Shown in pieces: positions 23,037-29,823 of a stretch of DNA of 42,868 bases. The DNA lies in NCBI GenBank assembly GCA_028288625.1, contig JAQBNI010000068.1, positions 1-42,868 on the forward strand. The letters run 5' to 3'. A program made the position numbers and the translations under genes. This stretch comes from Bacteroidota bacterium. Lineage in GTDB: Bacteria > Bacteroidota > Bacteroidia > Chitinophagales > JADIYW01. Below the pieces are notes generated by a model. The model saw nothing but the letters and a program-made list of their open reading frames with translations, was not told the DNA's origin and ran no database searches. Positions within the stretch are counted from its first letter, which is position 1. Every line of letters starts with the position of its first letter.

Positions 23037-24548
23037 ATGGCTAAACTACTTTTTATACAGGATATTGCCTATGAATACATGGGGGTGATGCATATCAGCT
23101 CGTACTTAAAAAAACATAACCACGATTGCGAGGTTTTCATTGAATCATTAGAAAAAGACCTGTTTTCCAAGATCGCAAGTTACGAACCTGACTTGATTGG
23201 TTTTTCCACTTTATCGGGAAGCTTTAAATGGGCGCTGAATTTATCCATTAAGATAAAGGAACGATTTAAAGATATTCCTATTGCTTTTGGCGGCGTACAT
23301 GTTTACTCTAATCCTTCTGCCGTCATCAAGTGTGATTCGATTGATATTATTTGCACGGGTGAAGGAGAAATTGCTCTGAAAGAATTATGCGATTCGCTGG
23401 ATCTGGGTTATATCAACAAACAAATTGAAGGATTATGGTTTAAAAATGATACGGAGATCGTAAAAAATCCAATGTCAAAATTAATCGACGATCTTGACAG
23501 CTTACCTTTTCCTGACCGCCAGATCTACTGGAAATATTCAAGTATAGAATCCAGGAATACACTACCAATTTTGGGCAGCAGGGGTTGTCCATACACTTGT
23601 GCTTATTGCTTTATTCCAAAAGCAAAAGAAATTTTTGACGGACTCGGCAAATTCGTACGTCAACGCAGCCCGGAAAATATCATGGAAGAGCTTGAGCATT
23701 GTGTAAGCATGTCTCCGAAAAAAACAGTGGTGCATTTTGTAGAAGATCATTTCGGAAATAACAGGACACGCACCTTGCAGGTACTTAAAAAATTATCTTC
23801 TATTGAGCCTAGAATGAACTGGTCAGGCGCAATCCGAATTGAAAGATTTATAGAAGAAAAATATGTGGCTGAGTTAAGTAAAACAAATCACTCAACACTA
23901 GGGTTAGCCGTTGAGTGCGGGAATGAAGAATACAGGAATACTGTTTTACACAGGGAAGTAAAAAACGAAGAGATCATTAAAGCCGCTGACCTGGCGACAA
24001 AATATGGCATAAGGTACATTACCATGAATATGATTGGTCTTCCCGGAGAAACATTTGACATGGCGATGGAAACACTTGAAATGAATATCAGGCTGAAACC
24101 TGAATATGCAAACTGTTATGTTTACCAGCCATACGCCGAAACTAAATTGAAAGATTACGGCGTTGAACATAAATATTATACGGAAAGCGTGGCTGATGAA
24201 CTTGGATTTTCTTTTTATGACCGGTATAATAATGATGATGTTGAACTGCAAAAAGTAATTAATTTACAACGCGTTTTTGGACTTGTCGTTGCTTTCCCCC
24301 GCCTTAAAAAACCAATGGTTTGGCTTACTAAGAGAAGATGGACCAATAAACTACTGGACGGTGTGTTCGGGATCTATTACCTGTATTATTTGATCAAATT
24401 CTATAATATTACCACGAAGCAATTGGTACAGTATATGCAGCTTTGGATACAAAGCCAGTATATAAAAAAGAAGAACCCGGTTTCTGAAACAATTGCACAG
24501 GGGAAGGCGCAGTTTTACACGCATAAGACAGCCAGTAAAGCCAGTTAA
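23037..24548 (+). CDS. Radical SAM protein with N-terminal B12-binding-like domain
   Basis: A 503-residue class B-type radical SAM protein. The N-terminal Rossmann-like domain (about 1-125) has the cobalamin-binding-domain layout (Y-M-G-V-M-H-I-S-S-Y-L-K, P-D-L-I-G-F-S-T, I-P-I-A-F-G-G-V-H, I-C-T-G-E-G-E) but no D-x-H-x-x-G, as in the BchE/HpnP/P-methylase-like subgroup. The SAM-cleaving cluster site is G-C184-P-Y-T-C188-A-Y-C191. The radical SAM barrel follows (V-E-C-G-N-E near 297-302, M-I-G-L-P-G-E-T-F), and the last 90 residues are hydrophobic and Trp/Tyr-rich. Such enzymes typically methylate or rearrange unreactive carbons in lipids, antibiotics or pigments; the substrate is unknown. 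I prefer the ATG at 23037 over an upstream TTG at 22995 because it starts right before the first strand. Its stop overlaps that of the WecE-like gene by 4 nt. Confidence 0.88.
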   Translation: MAKLLFIQDIAYEYMGVMHISSYLKKHNHDCEVFIESLEKDLFSKIASYEPDLIGFSTLSGSFKWALNLSIKIKERFKDIPIAFGGVHVYSNPSAVIKCDSIDIICTGEGEIALKELCDSLDLGYINKQIEGLWFKNDTEIVKNPMSKLIDDLDSLPFPDRQIYWKYSSIESRNTLPILGSRGCPYTCAYCFIPKAKEIFDGLGKFVRQRSPENIMEELEHCVSMSPKKTVVHFVEDHFGNNRTRTLQVLKKLSSIEPRMNWSGAIRIERFIEEKYVAELSKTNHSTLGLAVECGNEEYRNTVLHREVKNEEIIKAADLATKYGIRYITMNMIGLPGETFDMAMETLEMNIRLKPEYANCYVYQPYAETKLKDYGVEHKYYTESVADELGFSFYDRYNNDDVELQKVINLQRVFGLVVAFPRLKKPMVWLTKRRWTNKLLDGVFGIYYLYYLIKFYNITTKQLVQYMQLWIQSQYIKKKNPVSETIAQGKAQFYTHKTASKAS

Positions 24549-25636
24549 TTTTTCCCGAAGAATTCGAACAAGGCATTAATAACTTTGTCCTGCACATCCT
24601 TCGTTAAATTCTGGGAAAGGGGCAACCGCAGCAACTTATCGCTTTCGGAAGTTGTATAATCATTATCTGAATAATATTGATATTGGCTTCCCAACTTTGA
24701 GCTGTGCAGCGGCGTAAAATGCGGAGTAGCTTCCAAGCCGAGCGATTTAAAATAAGCAATCAGTTGATTTCTTTTTTCCGTCTTGATGTAAAAGATATGC
24801 GCGTTACCTTCCGTGATGAATGGCAATTCAATCAGCATTTTTTCTTCAAGAGATTTAAGCTGTTTATAATAGAAAGACCATTCCGCTTTTCTCTTTTTTT
24901 GCATCGAATCTGATTCGATCAATTGATTATACAATAAACCAAAATTAACCGACGGCATAGTGAAATTTGATCCAAGACTGCACCATTCATAATAAGGTGC
25001 AATGCCCTGCTGAAAAGCCGTACGATTTGTTCCATTGTGATACGCCATATCTGCTTTATCCAGCAGATCCGGGTTATTCACGATGAGTACTCCGCCCTGT
25101 TCACACTGAATATTTTTCTGGTAATCAAAACTGATGCAGCCAATATCTCCTATTGTCCCCAAATGATTTCCTTCGTGATAAGAAAAAATACATTGCGCTG
25201 CGTCTTCAATAATATATATGCCATGCTTCCGTGCAATTTTAATTATTGCAGTCATGTTACACGCATTACCCGCATAATGTACCGGGACAATTGCTTTTGT
25301 TTTATCAGAAATACATCTTTCCAGCAATGCGCTATCCATACACATCGTTAACGGATCAATATCTACAAACACAATCTTCGCGCCCAATTTTGCAAATGCA
25401 TTAGCGGTTCCCACAAAAGTAAAGCTGGGAATAATTACTTCATCACCTTCTTTTATACCTATGGTCAATGCCGCTAATTCCAATGCTGTTGTGCATGATG
25501 TAGTGAAATAAATATCCCGGTTTAACAGTTCCCTGAAATATGCTACCGTACGGTTTTTTATTTCCGGCAGCGTATTCTCATTTTTATTATGGAAACCTTC
25601 AACATTTAAAACAGGCAACGCTTGCAGTATCGACAT
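24545..25636 (-). CDS. wecE: WecE-like sugar aminotransferase (DegT/DnrJ/EryC1/StrS family)
   Basis: A 363-residue PLP enzyme. Much of it resembles WecE (RffA), which makes dTDP-4-amino-4,6-dideoxygalactose from the 4-keto sugar and glutamate: T-S-C-T-T-A-L-E near 46-53, G-D-E-V-I-I-P-S-F-T-F-V near 64-75, V-P-V-H-Y-A-G-N-A-C, E-D-A-A-Q at 144-148, G-T-N-R near 218, and L-L-R-L-P-L near the end. The PLP lysine is K174 in S-F-D-Y-Q-K-N. Two things are odd: the usual glycine-rich S-G-x-x-x-G-G-G-x-F-T segment at the N-terminus is missing, and the segment after the lysine reads C-E-Q-G-G instead of G-E-G-G. The sugar used may therefore differ from that of WecE. A WecD-like acetyltransferase at 18508 is a natural partner. 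It is encoded alone on this strand. Confidence 0.82.
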   Translation of the reverse strand: MSILQALPVLNVEGFHNKNENTLPEIKNRTVAYFRELLNRDIYFTTSCTTALELAALTIGIKEGDEVIIPSFTFVGTANAFAKLGAKIVFVDIDPLTMCMDSALLERCISDKTKAIVPVHYAGNACNMTAIIKIARKHGIYIIEDAAQCIFSYHEGNHLGTIGDIGCISFDYQKNIQCEQGGVLIVNNPDLLDKADMAYHNGTNRTAFQQGIAPYYEWCSLGSNFTMPSVNFGLLYNQLIESDSMQKKRKAEWSFYYKQLKSLEEKMLIELPFITEGNAHIFYIKTEKRNQLIAYFKSLGLEATPHFTPLHSSKLGSQYQYYSDNDYTTSESDKLLRLPLSQNLTKDVQDKVINALFEFFGKN

Positions 25637-25653
25637 TCAATTAATTTTTTTTT

Positions 25654-25680
25654 GGAAAGTAAGCAATTTCTATATAGCAA
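25654..25680 (-). promoter_or_regulatory. Candidate promoter for the WecE-like gene
   Basis: On the minus strand TTG (25678-25680), a 16-nt spacer and TACTTTCC (25654-25661), two bases from consensus at the end. The ATG at 25636 is 17 nt downstream. Confidence 0.4.
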
Positions 25681-25771
25681 TTTATACAGAATTACCTATA
25701 AAATTATAAAAAAAAACCGACAGTACAATGGCGATTTCTTTGAAATATAAGAGCATATGAAAGATAAATTA

Positions 25772-25802
25772 TTTTTTATGTTTCAGATTTTCCTTACTTT
25801 TG
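25772..25802 (+). promoter_or_regulatory. Bacteroidota-type promoter for the PhyH-GT2 unit
   Basis: TTTT (25772-25775), a 19-nt spacer and a full TACTTTTG (25795-25802), followed after 21 nt by the ATG at 25824. The -33 element is imperfect (TTTT for TTTG). Confidence 0.55.
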
Positions 25803-25823
25803 ATTGCAAACCATTTCATAAAT

Positions 25824-26627
25824 ATGTCATCAGTTTTTTCACCGGATAAAATTTCGGAATCCTTAGATTTTTATAACAGGAATGGTTATGTTGCCATCAA
25901 AAGTTCTTTTTCGGATGAATACCTTTCCCACATCCGTGAAATCATGATCGATTTGATCGAAGTGGAAAAAAAAGAGATCAACGATGAAAATTACAGGGAC
26001 TATGGTTTTTTATTGTGCGCGCCGCATTATGCGGATAAGCATCCTGAAATTTTAGATGTTTTTAATAACAAGGAGTTGCTTGATTTTGTGCATGACGTCC
26101 TCGACAAATGGTTCATCGTTTATTTATATTCCAATAATTGCATCCCACCGCACGGCGGAAATACAAAGGCATATAAGCCGCATGTAGATACTCCGCGTTA
26201 TATTCCGAATTACCATCAATCTATTGTAGTGATGATCACGCTGGATGAATACACGGAAGAAAATGGTGCCACCTGGGTGCTGCCGGCTTCGCAAAGTATT
26301 GTAGAAAAACCTACGGATGAGCATTTTTACAACAGTGCGCAACGGCTTGTTGTTCCCAAGGGAACGTTGTGTTTTTTTGATCCGAAAGTATGGCATGCGG
26401 CAGGCACAAATTTTTCAAAGGACTGGCGTGCATGTTTGCTCATCGTATTTTGCAGACCATGGATGAAACAAAGAGTGGATATTCCTCGATTTATGTCGCA
26501 CATTGAAAAGGATACGCTTCCGAAACATATACAACAACTCCTGGGTTTCAATTCCGCTCCTCCTGCAAACTTCAACGAATTTTACGGAGACGAACACGAA
26601 CGGACATTTACGCAACCTTTTGTTTAA
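25824..26627 (+). CDS. Phytanoyl-CoA dioxygenase (PhyH) family protein
   Basis: A 267-residue non-haem iron, 2-oxoglutarate-dependent oxygenase. The facial triad is seen as H120-V-D122 in K-P-H-V-D-T-P-R and H191 in D-P-K-V-W-H-A-A-G, with R202 placed to bind 2-oxoglutarate. F-Y-N-R-N-G-Y-V near 16-23 is the typical PhyH opening helix and strand. Members hydroxylate fatty acyl chains, natural products or sugars. I chose the ATG at 25824; an earlier TTG at 25800 lies inside the -7 promoter element. It is followed after 24 nt by a GT2 gene, so the two are likely cotranscribed, and a role in decorating the lipid or sugar handled by that enzyme is plausible. It should be cytoplasmic since no signal peptide is visible. 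Confidence 0.86.
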   Translation: MSSVFSPDKISESLDFYNRNGYVAIKSSFSDEYLSHIREIMIDLIEVEKKEINDENYRDYGFLLCAPHYADKHPEILDVFNNKELLDFVHDVLDKWFIVYLYSNNCIPPHGGNTKAYKPHVDTPRYIPNYHQSIVVMITLDEYTEENGATWVLPASQSIVEKPTDEHFYNSAQRLVVPKGTLCFFDPKVWHAAGTNFSKDWRACLLIVFCRPWMKQRVDIPRFMSHIEKDTLPKHIQQLLGFNSAPPANFNEFYGDEHERTFTQPFV

Positions 26628-26651
26628 ATTGCATTATTCAAAAAACTGGTC

Positions 26652-27530
26652 ATGGAATTGTCAGTTGTAATACCTATTTATCATACCGCTACAAATGCTG
26701 TTCGCAGCATACCTGAAGTGATCCCTGCTTTGCAAAGCAAATTCAATGATTTTGAAATTATTTTCGTGATAGATAACGATGGTGTTCCTGATGAAGTAAA
26801 AGCTCTTTTCACTCTCCAGGATATTTACAAGCAAGTAAAGATATATCGCCTGAATAAAAACCATGGTCAGCATTTCGCTACTTTAACCGGATATTATTTT
26901 GCCAAAGGCGACCATATATTAAGTATTGATGAGGACATGACGCAATATGTTACAAAGATCTGCAGAAATAATGACTATATGCAGCACGATATCTATTACT
27001 GGCATTACAACAAAAACAACATGTATAATTCTGTTATACGGAAAATACTCAGCATACTTTTTAAAGCAGCTATCCACAAGCTCATCAACTTTAAAAAGAA
27101 TTCAACATTCCGTGTAATGACAAAAGAGCTTCGGGATAAAATGATGCTGGATAAACATATTTTCTGGAACATCGATGTGATGATCTTCAATAACACGGCT
27201 CATGTTGGCGGCTGTGTTTTAGAACTTTCCGATATTAACGATCACGATTCCGGGTATAACTATAAAACGCTTGCAAACGTTGCATTCGAGATCGCTTATG
27301 AGCACAATCTCATTTTCATGAATTTATTATTCGCGGTATTTCCAGCGCTTGCAGTACATCTTGTATTTCAAAACATGACGGTAACTGCTATCACCTATTT
27401 CGTGATAGTTATATTGATCACATTATTTTTTACGGGAGTTAAAAAGCTTACGCCATCAACCGGAAACAAAATCCTTGCGGCTATTTATGTGGAAAAGGAC
27501 AGGAAATCATTTAAACCTGTATCTGAATAA
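26652..27530 (+). CDS. GT2 family glycosyltransferase with shortened catalytic loop
   Basis: A 292-residue GT-A enzyme with two C-terminal membrane segments (about 222-263). L-S-V-V-I-P-I-Y at 3-10, I-I-F-V-I-D-N-D near 36-43, N-H-G-Q-H-F-A-T-L-T-G near 70-80 and the metal site I-D93-E-D95-M are in place. Compared with the GT2 at 17573, the stretch after the metal site is short: the helix that normally follows (P-x-x-I-x-x-L-x-x-x-I) is replaced by Y-V-T-K-I-C-R-N-N-D. This may mean a changed sugar specificity or a partly degraded enzyme. The reading frame is intact. It resembles polyprenyl-phosphate sugar synthases and would supply a lipid-linked sugar. The last 24 nt are antisense to the end of the convergent GT2 gene. 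Confidence 0.8.
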   Translation: MELSVVIPIYHTATNAVRSIPEVIPALQSKFNDFEIIFVIDNDGVPDEVKALFTLQDIYKQVKIYRLNKNHGQHFATLTGYYFAKGDHILSIDEDMTQYVTKICRNNDYMQHDIYYWHYNKNNMYNSVIRKILSILFKAAIHKLINFKKNSTFRVMTKELRDKMMLDKHIFWNIDVMIFNNTAHVGGCVLELSDINDHDSGYNYKTLANVAFEIAYEHNLIFMNLLFAVFPALAVHLVFQNMTVTAITYFVIVILITLFFTGVKKLTPSTGNKILAAIYVEKDRKSFKPVSE

Positions 27531-28232
27531 ATTATAGATAAATTCCCACACGGTTTTTAAATCTACAAAACTGGTCTTTCTTTCATTCTTATAAAACACC
27601 GTGGAGATCTCACATATTCGCAGCTTATGTTGAAGCGCCTGTATCATGATCTCGGCATCTGTAAACCAATCATTAGAACGCAGCTGCATGCGGCGGTATG
27701 CTTCGCTGGTAAATATTTTAGGTTTTGAATTCACGTCGCGGATCGGGAAATCCGGGAAATAAAGGAAGCGAAATAATATATTGTAAACTGAAGACAAACA
27801 ACTCCTGATAAAACCATCATAGCGTTTCGCGCGGTAAGTTTTTACAAGATCATGCTTACCCAGCCTGATCACTTTATAAACGATCGGGATATCGCTTGCC
27901 GGCATTTGCGCATCACCATCGATCACAGCAATATATTTTCCTCTTGCAACCGATAAGCCGGAGCGCATATCCCACCCCATACCGCCTTCTTTTTCATTTG
28001 CCATCACCTTGATATTGCTGTGCTTTTCCGCCAGCGCATGAGCCAGTTCAGGCGTTTTCTCACTTGAATTCTTATCGTAATTTGCAACGAGGATCAATTC
28101 GGAAACCACGTTAAGGTCTCTCACTTCATTGAGCAATTGCTCCACGAAATTTTCAATAATATTAGCTGAATTATAGCATAATACTACGACAGAAAGTTCT
28201 ATATCATTATTTGTGTTGATGTCCTCTTGCAA
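27507..28232 (-). CDS. GT2 family glycosyltransferase, DPM1-like, TTG start
   Basis: A 241-residue soluble GT-A enzyme resembling dolichol-phosphate mannosyltransferase: L-S-V-V-V-L-C-Y-N near 13-21, E-L-I-L-V-A-N near 45-51, G-G-M-G-W-D-M-R-S-G-L near 83-93, the metal site V-I-D105-G-D107-A-Q-M, and the later D-V-N-S-K-P-K-I-F segment seen in polyprenol-phosphate sugar synthases. It has no C-terminal membrane helices, unlike the other two GT2 enzymes here. The first in-frame initiator is TTG at 28232 and no ATG occurs before the catalytic fold. A consensus promoter ends just 5 nt upstream, so translation probably starts at or within a few bases of the 5' end of the mRNA. A role in loading sugar onto polyprenyl phosphate for the neighbouring GT-C proteins is inferred. 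Confidence 0.83.
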   Translation of the reverse strand: MQEDINTNNDIELSVVVLCYNSANIIENFVEQLLNEVRDLNVVSELILVANYDKNSSEKTPELAHALAEKHSNIKVMANEKEGGMGWDMRSGLSVARGKYIAVIDGDAQMPASDIPIVYKVIRLGKHDLVKTYRAKRYDGFIRSCLSSVYNILFRFLYFPDFPIRDVNSKPKIFTSEAYRRMQLRSNDWFTDAEIMIQALQHKLRICEISTVFYKNERKTSFVDLKTVWEFIYNLFRYRFK

Positions 28233-28237
28233 TTGAT

Positions 28238-28268
28238 CAAAAATACGTTTAAATCGTAAATCCTCAAA
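28238..28268 (-). promoter_or_regulatory. Consensus Bacteroidota promoter almost abutting a TTG start
   Basis: On the minus strand TTTG (28265-28268), a 19-nt spacer and TATTTTTG (28238-28245): a full match to TTTG-N19-TAnnTTTG. The TTG start codon of the GT2 gene begins 5 nt past the -7 element. Confidence 0.75.
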
Positions 28269-28272
28269 AATA

Positions 28273-28303
28273 TTTAAGGGAATTGAAAAAAGTAGTATTT
28301 TAG
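28273..28303 (+). promoter_or_regulatory. Divergent promoter for GT-C-like paralogue 4
   Basis: TTTA (28273-28276), a 19-nt spacer and TATTTTAG (28296-28303). It is interleaved with the opposing promoter region at 28238-28268. An open frame in phase with paralogue 4 begins directly after it at 28304. Confidence 0.5.
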
Positions 28304-28393
28304 GAAATCATTCTCCGCAAAACGCAAACCGCTATAAATACTTCGTTTAAATACCGCGCATTATTTTTTACATTTTCTGTCCTGGTCGCATAT

Positions 28394-29821
28394 ATGTTGT
28401 TTGTGAGGTTCTGCCTTATTTTTTCTTATAATATTGACCTTGATGGCGCGGAATTTACCTTCGTGCATTATATACAGCAAATGCTCAGCGGGAAGCCATT
28501 GTATCTCAATCCGGAGAGCTATCCATTTTCCGCTGTCATCTATACACCGCTTTATTTGCACCTGGTTTACTGGACCTGCAAATTCTGTGACATCGACTAT
28601 ATATATAATATCCGTGGAATATACTTCCTGGGAAGGTGTATCAGTTTTTTCTTTGTTTTTATCGGGATATTTTTTCTCGATAAATTCGTCCAAAAGAAAT
28701 CGCGCGATCCGCTGGCGCGCCTTGCGGTTGCGTGCCTGTTCATGATCATGCTGACCGGTCATGCTTATGTACTGCGACCGGACAGCGCGAAGATTGCATT
28801 TTTTATCGCTTTTCTTTTTTACCACATAGAATATTTTTATTACACCAACAACAAAAAACACCTGGCTTTCTCCCTGTTATTCGCTGTGCTGTCGATCAGT
28901 GCAAAACAAGATGCAATCATTTATATTTTACTTGTACAGGCAGTAAATATTTTCGTTATTAAAAACACCACAGCTCTAAAAGTGCTGTTGTTGTTTATCA
29001 CGACCTTCACCTTATTGTTTTTATCCTTTCAACTGGTTTTTGGAAATTATTGCCTGGTCAATTTATTTCCATTTAACCTGCAGATCAATACAGATTTCAA
29101 AGACTCTTACAACCTGGTGGTATTGATTGTAAACGGAGTGAGAATAATGCCGTTTTACCTGTTCATTATCTTTAATCTTGTAAAATACAGGAATGAAAAC
29201 TCCTCACCTGCTAAAATGCTGATGATAACTGCGATCATTGCAGGCTTAACGTCTACATTCTTTTTATTACGTCCCGGAAGTTATCTGAATTATACTTATG
29301 AGTTTGTAGTGCTCTTATTATTTTGTATGGTGATGATATTATCTGAACGGAAGTTTTCCAAAACCACTTTCAGGTTGGGATTTTTATACATCCTGTTTTT
29401 CTTCTTTAGTAACATCAGCATAAAAAATTATTTCTTATATCCTCCAAAAGAAAAAATTTATACGAAGGATTATAAGCATTATTATTTACTAAGAGATGAG
29501 TTGTTGCCGCTGTTAAATAATAATGAGAAAATATACTGTCCACACCTGGATTTAACCTTATTTGTTCCGGATAAGAATGTGATTTACGGGCAGGAATACC
29601 ATCTTGACCGATTAATATATACGCATCTCGGGCTGAAGAGCAAATCCAGGCTCGCATTAAATTCCAGCGCTCACTATGATGAGTATTTTGTAAACGGGGA
29701 AGTGAAATACATCATAGGCTTTGATAACGAAGAAGTGAAAAACCTGGTTTCCAAAACATACCCGCATTATAAACTCAACAGGAAAATCGACCGCTTTTTG
29801 CTGTATGAATATACGCGGTAA
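28394..29821 (+). CDS. GT-C-like polytopic membrane protein, paralogue 4 (true start probably upstream)
   Basis: From the first ATG the protein has 475 residues and carries all family motifs: F-S-Y-N-I-D15-L-D-G-A-E20, L-T-G-H-A-Y-V-L-R127-P-D129-S-A-K, A-K170-Q-D172, N-Y-T-Y-E, G-Q-E-Y-H-L-D-R and N-G-E-V-K-Y. Starting there removes most of TM1. The frame stays open upstream to 28304 and encodes F-K-Y-R-A-L-F-F-T-F-S-V-L-V-A-Y, which lines up with K-Y-K/K-Y-R plus TM1 in paralogues 2 and 3. No ATG, GTG or TTG occurs in that 90-nt extension; the candidates are ATC 28307, ATT 28310 or ATA 28334. Either a rare start codon is used or the 5' end has been lost and a shortened protein is made. Function is inferred as for the other copies. 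It stands 17 kb from the tandem trio and ends 2 nt from the convergent TMTC-like gene. Confidence 0.8.
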   Translation: MLFVRFCLIFSYNIDLDGAEFTFVHYIQQMLSGKPLYLNPESYPFSAVIYTPLYLHLVYWTCKFCDIDYIYNIRGIYFLGRCISFFFVFIGIFFLDKFVQKKSRDPLARLAVACLFMIMLTGHAYVLRPDSAKIAFFIAFLFYHIEYFYYTNNKKHLAFSLLFAVLSISAKQDAIIYILLVQAVNIFVIKNTTALKVLLLFITTFTLLFLSFQLVFGNYCLVNLFPFNLQINTDFKDSYNLVVLIVNGVRIMPFYLFIIFNLVKYRNENSSPAKMLMITAIIAGLTSTFFLLRPGSYLNYTYEFVVLLLFCMVMILSERKFSKTTFRLGFLYILFFFFSNISIKNYFLYPPKEKIYTKDYKHYYLLRDELLPLLNNNEKIYCPHLDLTLFVPDKNVIYGQEYHLDRLIYTHLGLKSKSRLALNSSAHYDEYFVNGEVKYIIGFDNEEVKNLVSKTYPHYKLNRKIDRFLLYEYTR

Positions 29822-29823
29822 TA

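Noticed and set aside
28361-28861. 166-codon minus-strand frame over the start of paralogue 4
   Set aside because: The opposite strand encodes a protein with family motifs shared by three other genes; the minus frame has no recognisable domain and starts inside coding sequence.
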